Shown: piece by piece, positions 1 to 63,966 of the stretch
Position numbering within the stretch: position 1 is the first letter of the stretch
Layout of the letters: each line of letters opens with the position of its first letter
Assembly: GCA_026745465.1 (NCBI GenBank)
Contig: JACYXH010000233.1
Location: 62,001-126,000 of the forward strand
Origin: Lota lota
Lineage: Eukaryota > Chordata > Actinopteri > Gadiformes > Lotidae
Reading direction: 5' to 3'
Length of the DNA stretch: 64,000 nt
Notes under the pieces: model-generated
The model's database searches: none
Seen by the model: only the letters and a program-made list of their open reading frames with translations
Told to the model about the DNA's origin: nothing
Position numbers and translations under genes: made by a program

Positions 1-744
1 ATAGATATAGATAATGATTATAATCCTTCCAAGGGTATAGTAAAATTCCCAATAGCAAACTGTTATATACATGAAATATTTGATATATCTGGTAATTGAT
101 CATTAATGAACGCAGCTCCGCCATTCAAAGCAAAGTTGGTTGCAGAGCAGGTTGTATGTATACAATATTATTCTCCCTTATGAGCCAAAATCTGGGTGAC
201 TGTTTTACATGCTCTATAAATTCTGCAAGAACAGTTACAGGCATCCCTGAGCGGCGGTCAGTCTCTTATAAACCGGTTCTACCCTTACCAATCAGTGTTT
301 ATTATAACGCAACCGAAGAAGATACAAGCCATTCCTTCCTGACGGAATATACTGTGACGTCGAGAGTGTGAGCGCATGTCGGACATTCTCTTGAGCATGC
401 TCAATACATTGGTATCCTGCTTGTACTCAGTCCGGCTAATTTCCACATTAGAAGGTAACTCAAGGTGGACAATTTTCTCGAAATAATTTCTATACATTAA
501 GGTTTCCTACTGAAATGCCCGAACCGTCCCATCTATAGGTAGCCTATGTACCACAGACATCACGACCACTTCCTTTGCCATCACATTCACACATAGTTGA
601 TCTCTGATTTTGTGATGATTCCTCCTTTCCGTTTAGCCTCGCTGCTATTCCGATGGATGATTGGCCAGACTGAGATCAGCAGGAGCTCAGGTTATGGCAA
701 TAAGGTGAACAACAACAGCTGAACAACATCCACAACGAAACTAG

Positions 745-1316
745 AAGAATCCGCCCACTGACATGGTGGGGCGAGCAGACGGACAGCACTGCTTGACAGA
801 CATATTCCTGCAAGCTTCCCAGCACACCGAACCCGAGTAGACCTTCACACGGGATAGTTCTTGGGGGCGTTCAGTTTGCTTTGGTGAACGAACGAGAATG
901 AGACTCGAGCAGAAAAAAACACGAGCCCAGCTTGAATCAAGGTTTTTTTTGTTCACAAAATAAAAAAACAAGAAACACAAAAAGCATGTTTAGCCAGGAG
1001 TCTTACTATACCATTCACACGGACAAAAATCTTCTTAAATGTTTTATTTATTTAAAGTGTTTGTACATGGCAAAGACTGAGAGCAGCAGAGGACCAGAAG
1101 TTGTGTTGCAGGGTGTGTGTGTTTTGGTGTGTGCTTTTCATTTGGCGGCAAGAATCCGCCCACTACTATTGACATGGTGGGGCGAGCGAACAGGTTTTTT
1201 TTTTTTCATGTTTACTCAGGAGTCTTTCTATACCAGTCACACAGACCAACAACTTCTTAATTTTTTTTTTATTAAGTTTGTACATGGCAAACACTGAGAG
1301 CAGCAGAGGACCAGAA
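745..1316. repeat. Diverged two-copy tandem duplication
   Basis: A block starting near 749 (an AATCCGCCCACTGACATGG-like stretch) and ending near 1100 (GAGAGCAGCAGAGGACCAGAAG) recurs at about 1150-1316 with the same start, middle and end landmarks. The second copy is internally deleted: about 190 bases between the GGCGAGC landmark and the CATGTTTA landmark are replaced by a T run. Confidence 0.8.
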
Positions 1317-1321
1317 GGTAG

Positions 1322-1467
<146 letters not shown>

Positions 1468-1910
1468 AGCAGCAGAGCTGGGGGAGACCCCACCCCCCCC
1501 CTCCCTCTCTTAGTTGACTAGTCTCTTGATAATCCACTCAGGACAGATCTTCACAGCACACCGCTGGCCAGACCAGGACTCCCCTCCCCCCCAGGCCTTC
1601 AATACTATCCGTTGACTCCCTTAGCTTCTCGGCAAGACAAAGATAAATACATTAAAATGAAAAGAAATGTGTTAAACTTCATAGTGCCCGCTAATAACAA
1701 TAGAAGTTAACGTAATTGGCAAGTTTAGTTTGGGTGTCCATTTGATAAAAAAAAGGGTAAAATGGCGACGACCGCATCCAGACAAAAGGAAGGATCCCTG
1801 CTGCGATTGGTTAAAGTTGAAGACCCTCCCCTGTCCATACCCACCACGAGGGTCAACCGTTTGTTAAAAAGTGCCAGAGCTTCCACCCATCGCCTCCTTC
1901 TGTAATAAGA

Positions 1911-1911
1911 A

Positions 1912-1945
<34 letters not shown>
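1911..1945. repeat. (AAT)n microsatellite
   Basis: Trinucleotide AAT array of about 11 units, ending in a slightly degenerate TATAATA stretch. Confidence 0.95.
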
Positions 1946-2120
1946 TAATAACAACCCTCGTTGCTTATTGAGACGTCTTCACCAGTTAGAGCAAGAAATG
2001 CAGCTATAATTAATAACTCTTACTTTACAATGCCATTTATACAAGGATCAAACTCAATCTTATTCTTACAGTATATACACCCCTGCCCCCTCCCCCACCC
2101 TAAATCGTAGGCGGAGATAG

Positions 2121-2126
2121 TTTATT
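2121..2126 (-). terminator. Candidate MAP3K4 polyadenylation signal
   Basis: TTTATT on the plus strand reads AATAAA on the minus strand, about 165 bases past the MAP3K4 stop. It is the first canonical hexamer downstream of the stop. Other AATAAA copies on the minus strand lie near 1267 and 1042, so the 3' UTR could be longer. Confidence 0.35.
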
Positions 2127-2288
2127 CCATTAGGTCCAGTCGTCCAATGAAATTACACTGTACAGTTTCTCCATTCATCCCAATGTGCCGGCGGCCATAG
2201 ACTATCTCTCTTCTCCATGCCAACAGTTGTCCGGGCAAAATGTCCAGTAGTGCTTCGTTTGGTTTATCGTCGAGTTCCGTTCTTTACA

Positions 2289-27394
<25,106 letters not shown>

Positions 27395-28737
27395 TGCAAG
27401 GAACAAACACCGTTATCCTGGATTTGCATGGACTAAACCATGTATATATACTGTATTTTTCGCTTTGCATTTAAAATATTTGCAAAAGAGGCTAACTATA
27501 TTTCTTTAGAGCACTTTCTCCCCCCCGGCACGACCTACTCTTGTCTGTGCGTATGTCGTCGCCATTTTTCCGTTTTCATTGAGGAGTGCCACTGACTGAT
27601 ACGGCAAGCCAGCCAGACCATCTACTCTAGAGTAGTTTGTGGTCCACACTTTTAAAAGTATGTAGGCCCATGTGTCCATTGCATAAGTGTGTGTGTGCAA
27701 ACAACTTTGTTAAAACAAAAAGGATTGTTCAAAAAAGCAACAAGACCAATCAACAATTGCTATCCAGTTAACAATGCGTGGTCGCCATTAAAATAGACCA
27801 CTAATATTCTGCATATATCTATGTATCTAGAACGACCTGTCTATTACGTTTAGGTCGAATTATGTTATTCACACAGGCCAAACGTGTGACATTTGGCATT
27901 ACAAAATTCGTTTTCATCTGAGTCCCACTGATGGAAATCTTTAATAACTATAATCTTTATTAAAAAAAAAGAATGCAAATTGTTGAGCCCCACTGATGAA
28001 GAATAAATACCAACTGTGGATTTTAGGTTAGTAATACAATTATATTATGAACCATGTCAAGGTGCACGGGGCCATGCAAATCCAACATGAAAACCTTCAC
28101 AAAATGTAATAGTTCTAAACGATAATCATGTAGCAAAATATATAAGTTAGTTTGTGCTCAGTGCAGATTCCACGTGTGTTGGCCAGTTTCCCTGACTGTT
28201 AAAGCTACTGCTTTGTTGTAGTATTTCAGGGGAGGCCAAACCAAACATACGATATAAAATGGATAGACGTAGGCCTATGTCATATTTCTTTCCAGGACGC
28301 TGCAGGATACACCTTCTCAGATAGGCCTACCTAGTCCGAAAAAAAAAAACGCAATCGATGATTTCTTGGTAATCCCTTCTGTTTTAACTTTAACTTTCGA
28401 TTCACCTAGTTTCCCAGAAATGTATTTTCGACAGTTCCCCGTGTGGAGGTTTTCAGGTTTCTAGTCGCCTGCATGGGAGGATAGAGCCGGGGACGTCCTA
28501 CGTCACTCGGCCCTCCCTGTCTCAGCCGCAGCAGCCGCCACATAGCACCGCCGCGGCAGGTCGAGAAAGGGGGAAGAGAATCATCCCTACCTCAAGGCCG
28601 GTCACAGTTGATCAATACTTGAAACCGAAATCGCGTCGTTGGGCCTCACTCTTAGCAGTTAGCCTTGAATCATTTGCTTTATCTGTAACCAGGCGGGTGT
28701 TTATTCTTTTTTTTTTTTTGCGGACAGAGAACTCGAA
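27395..28737. promoter_or_regulatory. Divergent intergenic promoter region of MAP3K4 and KCNK1
   Basis: About 1.34 kb separate the two start codons, which point away from each other. A YY1-type element, GTCGCCATTTTT (AAAATGGCGAC on the minus strand), sits at 27558-27569, about 165 bases upstream of the MAP3K4 start. A second GTCGCCATTAAAA is at 27781. On the KCNK1 side the last 280 bases are CpG-rich with a CRE-like TACGTCAC. No TATA box was evident on either side. Confidence 0.6.
28499..28506 (+). promoter_or_regulatory. CRE-like site upstream of KCNK1
   Basis: TACGTCAC, about 235 bases upstream of the KCNK1 start, immediately before the CpG-rich CAGCCGCAGCAGCCGCC stretch that probably begins the 5' UTR. 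Confidence 0.35.
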
Positions 28738-33663
<4,926 letters not shown>

Positions 33664-34045
33664 GTGGCGGCGTACGACCGAATGGCCGGCAGGGTCTTTA
33701 GTTGTAGTTTTTACGTTCATAACGGTAGAAAATAGCAGATACTGGTGAGGTGTTCATATAATGGATATAGTATCACAGTAGTGTGCATTTTACAAACAAA
33801 TCCCATGGCTTTGACACTTTGAGTTGCGGATACTTAGTCTCATGTTATTTCAAGGGAAACCAGCAGCATAAGCACATCTTCATGGAAATGTAACCCTGGG
33901 AATGTCTGTTGCGTAGATGTCCTTTGTGTCCATGGATAGGCCTATTCGGGAGGTTTCAAAGAGTAGTCTAGATGAGCGAGGCTAATTTTATGCATCAGCT
34001 GCGCTAACTAAAAGGAATTCAATAGAATTAGAGAATTAGAAATAC

Positions 34046-34051
34046 AATAAA
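34046..34051 (+). terminator. Candidate KCNK1 polyadenylation signal
   Basis: AATAAA about 385 bases after the stop. Another lies near 35942. Neither is confirmed by a recognisable downstream element. Confidence 0.25.
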
Positions 34052-36209
34052 ATATAGTCCATTCTATTAGGCAAATCTACATGGAAAATAATGCACAGGT
34101 ACACTGTATAATTATTTACACACTGAAAGAGGAGAGACGTGACAAACTGTATTTTGTATTTAAGAAAGAAACGTGCACATAGCATTAATTAAACTTTTTT
34201 CATTTTTTTCTTCTTATTGTTTCTAAGTCTGGGTTGTCATTATAATGACTAAAGCCTTCAGCCATTGGTTATTATTTGAAAAATATGAAATTAGATAACA
34301 AGCTCGCTATAGTGCTAGTAAGCTTACCAAATGTATTCACCTATTAACTGCCAATTAAATATTGATGCAGGGTCAGTACACTGGTTAAGTCGGGTGCAAT
34401 TAATTAACTTAAACTTTCAATTAATAAATTGGTACTTGTAACAGAATACTAATGTAAGGTTAAGGGGATTTTATACATCCTGTCCCTACTGCTATGAACA
34501 TTTAAATGATACATCGATGCCAATTAAAGGGAAATTACCTGACCCATACTTATCTACAAAATATATTGTAGGCCTTTTTATATGTGTTAAAGGTTCTGGA
34601 GAAACAACACCATCACAGAATGAAATATAAGGTTTATGGGGTGTTGAAATGAGTTGCGAGACCATTTCAATAATGTTCATTATTCAAGCACAATAATTCA
34701 AGTGATGTATATGAAAGGTTTTTCTGTACAAATGATGAAAAAAGAATGGCCCAGTGTCAAAAGGGAAAGACCTTTTTTCTGTTTAATGCTGAGAGAACAA
34801 TGTGTCCAGAGTACAAATACTCTGGACAGGATAGGTACTTTAATATTTTTTTTAGTTTTAGTTAGTTAACTGACCAGTTAACTTAGGCTGGATTAAAACT
34901 ATTTTATTTCTAAACTTGAAGGGAAAGAATATTTTTAACAAGTCTAGAGGGACATTTGAAAAAGGGATATTTTGTAAGTTATGGCATCATTTGCATACAA
35001 GAGGAAGTATGCATTAAAACTTGAAAGTAATCTCAAAGTCAATTTGAAGTCAATCACATCTTCTTTTTAACTGTCAAGTGTTTGTTTGTTTGTTTGTGTA
35101 TGTTTATTTAAGAGTTTGACATCAGGGAAAATTAATATACATGTGCATATAAATAGAAAGAATGTCTGTATGTAAATTTTTAAATCATGGGATTTCCAGT
35201 CACAGAAATACATTTTTGTAGAAATGTAGTGGAGCATTTTAGAATGCTAGCTCTCCCTTATCATTCCTGTTTCCGTTGGCGGTCCAACACTGCACACGGC
35301 TTTGCTTCGGTTGTTTCATTGTAGCGTGACCCTGACCACTGCTCTGAATACTATTAGCTAAAAACATGATCTTGTTCTGTTACGCACATCAATGCAAGGA
35401 TACATTGGTACTGTAGCTGTTGAAAGGGTCTTGAATCTAAATATGTCAGCAGACACACTGTAAAGCTTGATGCTCAACAGGCCTACCTTATTTAGATTTT
35501 TTGATGTTGTGTTTGTGTTTAAGACTTATGGTTTGTAAGTAGACGGAGGTGCTGTGAATCCATTCCATAAATGTTATTTAAGCACCAACTGGATGTCTAT
35601 TCTGTGGAGGACCATTATGGGTCTCATATAGTGCTTTGCATACCACCAACCTTAGAATATGAAGCATATGCGTTGGTACTATTTGGTGCAAGTTTTTATT
35701 GTCATGATAAGAATTGTCGTTGTTTTCTCGGTTAGTGGATCAGAGTACCGTATGCACCTGCAAACATTTCAGCTGTGTTAAATATACTTTTAGTGTTTGT
35801 CTCTGTGCGGTTAAGTCTTACAATTATTGACATCTACATACTGAATACAGTGATTAGTATAGTCAGACACTACAATATCATTATTGTTCAATAGAAAATG
35901 TACAGGACATGGATAGACAAAATGTGAATGCAAACAGCTTAAATAAAATACAATTAAAATGAACTGAAAGATTGGTGCTGTCTGCCTTTTTTTTTTTTTA
36001 AAGTTTTCCTTGTTATCCACTCTACTCTTTGGACAACATCTTGCATCGCATTTATGATTCAAATGATTCATGCTTGTTTCAGATAAACAATGAAAAGCAA
36101 TACAAATCATCTTAATGGTTCAGCAAGTACAGACAGAATGATTTGTTCAATTGTAAAACATTGTGATGTAAATTTTCTTCCACTGAAAATTAGTAGTAGT
36201 ATAAATATT

Positions 36210-36320
36210 GGTAACATCTTACAATATAGGTAGATTAATTAACCATTAATGAACATCAGTTAATGCCCTAATAAGCATTACTATATATAATTTGCATAAG
36301 CGTTTGTGTTGGGGTTAGCA
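36210..36320. repeat. Dispersed teleost repeat (GGTAACACTnTACAATA-type), copy 2
   Basis: GGTAACATCTTACAATATAG, then TTAATTAACCATTAATGAAC, TCAGTTAATGCC and AATAAGCATTAC. It shares word order with the copy at 5425-5625. Confidence 0.6.
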
Positions 36321-36479
36321 CATAAATGTGTTTTCGACTGATTACCCAGCATGCACCAGCAGGGTCCCACAGCCCGCCAGGTGAACCAAAGCACACGGTA
36401 ACCTTTTGTGGAGGAAAGCTGAAGCAACCAACCGACAATTATATCAACTTTATGGGAGGGATGTCATGATGACTTTAAC

Positions 36480-36483
<4 letters not shown>

Positions 36484-36554
<71 letters not shown>
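36484..36554. repeat. (CA)n microsatellite
   Basis: About 35 CA units, followed by a purine-rich tract. Confidence 0.97.
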
Positions 36555-36556
<2 letters not shown>

Positions 36557-36775
36557 AAATATGAGACAGAAAGAGAGAGAGGTGGGAATGAGAGTGATAG
36601 AGATGAAGGGAGAAAGTGAGTACAAGAGACCGCTAATGAGAGAGAAAGAACACTTCAGAGAGAGAGAGCGAGAGAGACGTCATAGAGAGTGAGAAAGAAC
36701 GAGGAGAGAGCGATAATGAGAGAGAAAAGAGAATGAAAAGACTGAAGAAGAGAGACAAAGAAAGAGAGGTAAATA
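36555..36775. repeat. Imperfect GA-rich purine tract
   Basis: About 220 bases made mostly of GAGA, GAAAGA and GAGAGA words on the plus strand, next to the (CA)n array. Confidence 0.85.
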
Positions 36776-36981
36776 ATTTTCACCTAGCCTGTCGCTCAGC
36801 AGCGTAGTGGACCAGATGAACCCCCTCATCCTGCGGAGCCGGGCTCCACACAATGGCCTGAAATGTAGCAGCAGAGCGCAGGCTTTCATTAATAATGCCA
36901 TTTGATCTACTTCCTCTCTCTCTCCCAGCCACACACACTTAGACACACACACCAGCTTGGTAGATAAAATAATACCTGTGG

Positions 36982-36983
<2 letters not shown>

Positions 36984-37072
<89 letters not shown>
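36984..37072. repeat. (CT)n microsatellite, about 44 units
   Basis: Pure CT array. Confidence 0.98.
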
Positions 37073-37319
37073 GTCATTTTAATCATTAAAAGCCTGTTTC
37101 TTTGTGTTGCAAAATACATTAAGGGGCCTCAGAGACGTGTTACATCAAAGCTGCTCCCATATGTATTTGCAGTCGTACAGAAATCCTTATCATAATAATT
37201 TACTATATTCATCCCAGATGGGAAATGACTACGGTACATAAAGTGTTGTAGTCATATAGTGTTTAATCAGCTAAAAAAAACAATCTTCTTTCTGTGAGTC
37301 CCCCCCCGTAAAAGCGATT

Positions 37320-37344
37320 GGGGGGGGGGGGGGGGGGGGGGGGG
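37320..37344. repeat. G25 homopolymer
   Basis: Twenty-five G followed by TGGGG, with a C7 run about 25 bases upstream. Confidence 0.95.
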
Positions 37345-37437
37345 TGGGGTCTATTTATACCCGGCATCAGACGTTAGGGAACAGTGGGACAAGGAGCCCT
37401 GCAGCATAAACATAACCTACTCGCATTAACAAATCAC

Positions 37438-37620
37438 GTTTAAAGCTAGGGAGGCCATTTGAAGGCACCAGCCATAAGCTAGATCTTTTATGTATTCAAC
37501 CGAAAGAATTACACCCCTCCCTTCAGGCCTCCCTCCAAAGTCACTCCTCCAAAACACGTGACTAGCTCGTTAGCTTTAGCAATAGGTCTGCCCAGAGCTA
37601 TTTAGAGATTATGTCTAAAT
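37438..37620. repeat. Dispersed repeat (AAAGCTAGGG-type), copy 1
   Basis: TTTAAAGCTAGGGAGGCCAT, then CCAGCCATAAGCTAGATC and ATTCAACCGAA, in the same order as TTTAAAGCTAGGGTAGGCAA, GCCAGTGTAAGCTAGAT and ATCCAACCGAA at 52617-52690. Probably a short non-autonomous element. Confidence 0.65.
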
Positions 37621-38105
37621 GGCCCTGGGTCTGCCTAGCATTGAGGAAGACTCAGGGCTTTCGCAATGAGGGCACGGGCAGAGTGCGCACAGGTAGCCGG
37701 TAGGTACAGTATGTAGGAAAGCTATCCAATGATATCATTCGAGCCGAATGAAATCATTAAACAGGGTTATTAAAGGCCTGCGAGAGCACGGTTCCCATAT
37801 ATTTCCCCCTTTTCAGAGCATTTGATTTATTGATTGCTGTCGGGATGTAAAGAGAATTCCAACAAATATGACAAAAAAAATGCTTTCTAAACAAACACTC
37901 TGATTGGCTGGATGGCCAATGTACTTTTGCTCTAGGAGACCACCTTGGACGTCATGCTAGGAGTGTTTTTGCATTCAGTGTGCTGGTTGTCTGATTTCTG
38001 GCTGTGTAGCCCTATGCATTGTTCTGTATGCACATATGTTCTCTGCTGGTTTTCAGCAGCATGTATTTTTCACCACTCAACACACATGTACACACATACA
38101 CATCT

Positions 38106-38107
<2 letters not shown>

Positions 38108-38166
<59 letters not shown>
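38108..38166. repeat. (AC)n microsatellite
   Basis: About 29 AC units. Confidence 0.97.
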
Positions 38167-38168
<2 letters not shown>

Positions 38169-40491
38169 ATATTTGAGCGTAAGTCTTTGTACTAGTGTCT
38201 TTGTCTAGTTACATCTAAAATAAGCCATACTTTATAATAATCCCTGACAGAACATTTGAGTGAGGTCGTGAGAAACAATAGGGTATGCATATGAAATGTC
38301 CCTTCTTCAAACTGAATGCCAGATAACTAAGCTGTGTGTGGCTGAGCTTTCCCTTTGCCATCCTGCCGAGACCAATTATCCTGAATCCCCGCAGCCAGCC
38401 AGGAAACAACAGCAAAAAGTAACCAATGCTAACAGGAGAGCAGAGCTGGAGGATTAGAAAATAAATACAACAACTGTTCTTATTGTTGAAAAGGTTAAAA
38501 AGAGGATATTCCATCAATGAGATTAGAATAGCTATGTATTGCATTATATTATGTTATACACTTAACATGGCATGTGTATAACATGGAAAAAGCTTTTTTA
38601 TGTTTTATGTAAACACTAGCAAAATAAATAGCACGCAAGACATGAAATCCTTAAGTTAATATGGGAAAATGTGTATCATTTTTAATCAATGTTATTAAAT
38701 GTTCTATGTTGAAGACCAATGTAAATAGACTTAGTTTTACTTAATGGCTATTTTCATGGCATCGCTGTCTTATAGAAGCATAACACAGCATAACTCTCCT
38801 TAAAGATTTACATAACTTTGAATCTTTAATTCAACCTAAATAAAATCACATACACATAAAAAACATAAACATGACATAACAGAGTGCCAATGACTTTCCT
38901 GCTGCTAACACAATAACTAAATAACCATCATTTTCTACCACCATCGTTGTGTGTCTGGTCTGTTGACACAAAATGGAGATCCGCAAAGCCTGTATTCCCT
39001 AAGAGACTCTGAGCATTATCCAGCTGTGTGTCAGCCTTACCAGTAATGGCAGTTTGAATAGCAAATACACCCTACATATATCTCACAGGCTCACAGCAGC
39101 AGGGGGCAGAGTCTGAAAAGGTTACCTGGAGGGGAACAAAACTGTAAGCTTCCACTCTACCACTTCAACATTCGGAAATAACAAAAGAGTCGTAATAACC
39201 CATTGAAGCTAATCAGCACTAGAATAATAATGCTTAATGTGTGTAAAAGCTCTGAGTTCACTGCAATGAATGTGACCTTTTTCTTACTGGCTCAGCGTTT
39301 TAGTTTGGTCCCTGCGACAGCCAATCAGCAGCACTTTGTCTCACTGTTTCTAAGCGGAAAGCTGTGTAGCTGAGCACTGAGCCCAGAAGGCTGAGCATTA
39401 AATATTGATTCTAAATAGCAAACATTCTTATCATACCCTGTACTTTCTTGTAAGATAGCATGTTGCATAACCTAGGAAGGGGTACAGAACTAAATGAAAA
39501 ATAGGCAGAGAAAATCGGATAGACACGGTTGACAGTTGGGGATGGATGGGCTAAGACTCTCCGAAGATAGAACAATGAGTTAAGACAAAGTGAGACAATC
39601 TACTGCTGATCCTATACCCTCCCGCAGCCTTAGAGATATACATGTGGGATAACTGGTGGTGAAAGTTATATGCATGCTGCCTATGGCTATAAATACCACC
39701 CACAATCTACAGTGATTGCTGTGATGAATAATAAATCACGTTCATTACAAAACACTGATGTCGGAAAGAGGACCATGAAGAGGTTGATGGTAAAAATGGC
39801 GTTGAAATGTAATCTGATGAGGTCTATCTCCACTGAGTGATGCTGGCATCAGAATCGATATTCCTCCAGAGTCATCGGTGAAATGCATGTATACGTAAGT
39901 AGGGCCTAATGTGGCCGTGTAAAAACCCTAACAAGCTATGTGTATGTCGATTCAACAGTTACTTATTATGGATTTAGATTTATTTGCCCCATATGTAGGT
40001 TACAAAAAAATAGATCATAATCATTTCTTGACACTACTTGATGTTGGTTGAAACTAATCTATCTAATTTAGTCCTAGAAAATACATTTGTGTTACGAGAC
40101 TTGAGAGATTTTCTCTTGACTGAACGAATGATTGATTGATGGACTGACTGACTGAGTGTATTTATTCCACACTCTCCATTGTGTTGTGTCTTGTTGTGTT
40201 TATTCCATTGTCTGGGCCTTGAGCTGTACCTCTGCTATGGTCCATATTTAGAAAAAGCCCATGCACCGTTGATCTGGGCTCCAATTATAATACTGGCAGA
40301 AAACTGATGAAGCAAGAAATGCCTTGCTAGATGGCAATAAATCATTTGAAAGACACCAGGCCCACATTATGTACACTACATGCATTCTACAAGATTTGTT
40401 ACGTAATGGTTTTGGTTCGCTCATTGTGTCTTATGAGTTCTGATTATATTGCAGAACCTTTCTTAGTCTAAGCACAGAGTAAGCACAGGTG

Positions 40492-41214
40492 ATCACCTTT
40501 TCCCATTACAATTTCTGCCCACTTTGTAGTTCAGCTGGGGTCTGTATAGAGACAGACCTGAGAGCACATTATGCAAGATGAACCTCATCCACCCTCCCTG
40601 AGACTTTCAAAGTAAGGTGCCTGCCTGTGAATTGATGACCAGGCTATTTTTGGTACATTTCAGCAGAGTAAGCACAGGTGAGGCGGTGGGTCCGTTCTCT
40701 GATCGATACGCAACCCTGTCTGTCCCAAACCAAACTCAAATGATCGGTTGGACCTGTGCTTCTCTCTGCGGTCGGAAGCACCAGGACATTATGTCGTCGT
40801 CGCAGTGCAGGGGACAGAGCCAGACACCTGGCACCCAACGGCGGTCCAACCCTGCCCTGTCAAGGTACAGCTCCACCGCCACATCTGTCCGTCTCTCCTC
40901 ATGTTTCTCAGTGCTGCTTCTTAGTGTTTGTGTTATCTCTTCCTAGCTCTCTGTCTAGGATGATAAGGTTTAAGATGTTTTCATTCAACTTTTTCCTTCA
41001 CTTGAGCGATGCATTCTGCATGGGATGCTTGTACACATCACGAAATTTACAAACAGCCTTAGGATTTTGGGCTTTCAGGAGAGAGACACTTCGGAACGTC
41101 AACTAAACTGTTTGTTTTGAGATTGTGAGTCACCATATAGGAAATGTGGGAATTGTTTTTATTTTTATTTTTGGGGAGCGTGACTTGTCATCACCCACAT
41201 TAAATACACCCTCT

Positions 41215-41255
<41 letters not shown>

Positions 41256-41426
41256 ATAAACCCCTGAAGCATATTCTGTGTAAAATGTATTGGGCACTCA
41301 TGGTTAAATTGATTATATTCATTGTGTGGTTTAGCTCTGGGCAGCACTTCTCTTTTAAAAATGTTTGAATAATCAGCACTATCACCTTTTCCCATTACAA
41401 TTTCTGCCCACTTTGTAGTTCAGCTG
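40492..41426. repeat. Pair of identical 46-bp direct repeats 889 bp apart
   Basis: ATCACCTTTTCCCATTACAA through CACTTTGTAGTTCAGCTG is identical at 40492-40537 and 41381-41426. A further 18-bp word, CAGAGTAAGCACAGGTGA, occurs at 40475-40492 (touching the first copy) and 40664-40681. Confidence 0.9.
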
Positions 41427-41545
41427 TACAGGGGGTCTCTCCGTACTAGAGCTGCTAGCAGTCTGTTTGAGCGGCCAGATAATGAAAAATAGACCAATGG
41501 GGCCACTGACTAACCGATGTAGCCGTAGTGATATATTCACCAACA

Positions 41546-41656
<111 letters not shown>

Positions 41657-42302
41657 ACAGTGTGGAATGGCACAGAGACTCGCTTTCAGACTGAGACACA
41701 TTTAGAATATATAGTACGTTTTCATAAATATCAGTATCAAAATGTCAATCATTTATTTTTTGTCATTTACATTTGTAATTCAATTGATTAGGTCATCTAA
41801 GACATGACTTGAATTTAAACTAGTGGTCGTCAACTACTTTGACCATCACTAACTTATTACTACTACAATGAATGACTATGCTTTTTACTTCATACAAATA
41901 ATAATTATCATATTGGTAAGATTTGTTATAGCCAAGCATTCAATTCTGTTGTGGTCACGAAATCTCAGACTTCAGTCAAAGGCAAAAGGAATATTGTACT
42001 GGACCCAACATTGAAGGCAATTCGAAAAACTGGGAGATTTCATGCTATTCTGCAGTCAGGTACGCAGAAGTCCAATAGATGACGCTGTTGCAATATCCCT
42101 CGGTGGTGCCTGACTGTACGCACCCCGATCTGTGAGCAACCAGAACGCAGAAGCTCTGCTAGACTTCCAGTTGCATGGACATATGTTTGTGGGAGGGAAA
42201 GGAAGCGTAACGATGTTACGTCTCTCCTTTACTCGTGTGGACGAAGGCTAGCCGCTATACTTCTTAAAGTCTTCAAAATACGTTGCTCGAGTGATTTGAA
42301 TC

Positions 42303-62832
<20,530 letters not shown>

Positions 62833-63882
62833 GTAGGGAAGAGTTTGTACTGACGGATTCCCGCGTGGATGCTCCCTGTAGCATCCATAACAAAAAACTC
62901 AAACTGTTACGTTGCTCGAGCAAGCGTAAAAATGAGAATTGAATGTTTGCTGTAGGCACGCATGGTCTAGTACTTCATATAGGGGTGACCGCTGTTAGAT
63001 AAGACGCAGAGGATCAACTTTTATCAGGTGGCCAAAGCAACACGGGAACGAACCAAATGCTCCATTCCATGCGTGTCATAATTTCCCCCAAACATCGCGT
63101 AGCCTAATAGATTGGATAGTGTATTGTGGATTATTCCAAATACATTGTTGATTTGTTTTTTTACTGTAGACGCTGCTATTTACCTGGCTAAAATAATTGT
63201 TCAATATTACGAATTCCCACTTCAAAGTTGGATGGGGTATTTCAGTGAAAAGAAAATACGCTTTTGCGTAAAGGTACGCCGAGCATGAGCCTGCATGGAC
63301 CGGTCCACTCAATGTGTAAAGTTGTTATTGCAGCAGGGGGATTCCCTCACATATACTGGTACACCTCCCTCGCCCTCACACGCACGCACAACAGCTGCGT
63401 CTCTCCTCACGCACTCCAACAAAGAAAATCACGCACCATACCTCGACTACGCTAATCTGATTCCTGACGCAAATGGCTGCAACCTTTTTGACAACCAGCA
63501 GGCGAGACACAGACTGATTCAATCCGATGCATTTTTAGAAATGTCTTACTTTTCTCATGCCGCATGGAATATTCGAGAGAGCGCGTTCAATCAGACACGA
63601 AGCAACACTGGGTTCCGGTTGAGACAGGGAGTGGGCTGGAGGAGGGGGTGTGTGGGGTTGGGATTGATGCACTTGTGGCACGTGTGTGTTGTTTTCCTTT
63701 GCGAGTGTTTGTGAATCTCCTGAACGTCAGTCAGGGTGTCTTTTGCTGCACGCTTCAGTCTCAATTGGTTGTGATGTTTTCAAACGCTTTAAGCTTCTTA
63801 TCCCACTCCAGTCCTCGTCACGTCACTGAGCCCTTAGTATAAGAGACTTATGAATATGTTTGCATGAACTGTAACTCAAAAT

Positions 63883-63966
<84 letters not shown>

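Noticed and set aside
40617..41106. Overlapping plus-strand frames of 109 and 116 residues
   Set aside because: No recognisable homology, no splice context, and composition like the surrounding intergenic DNA.
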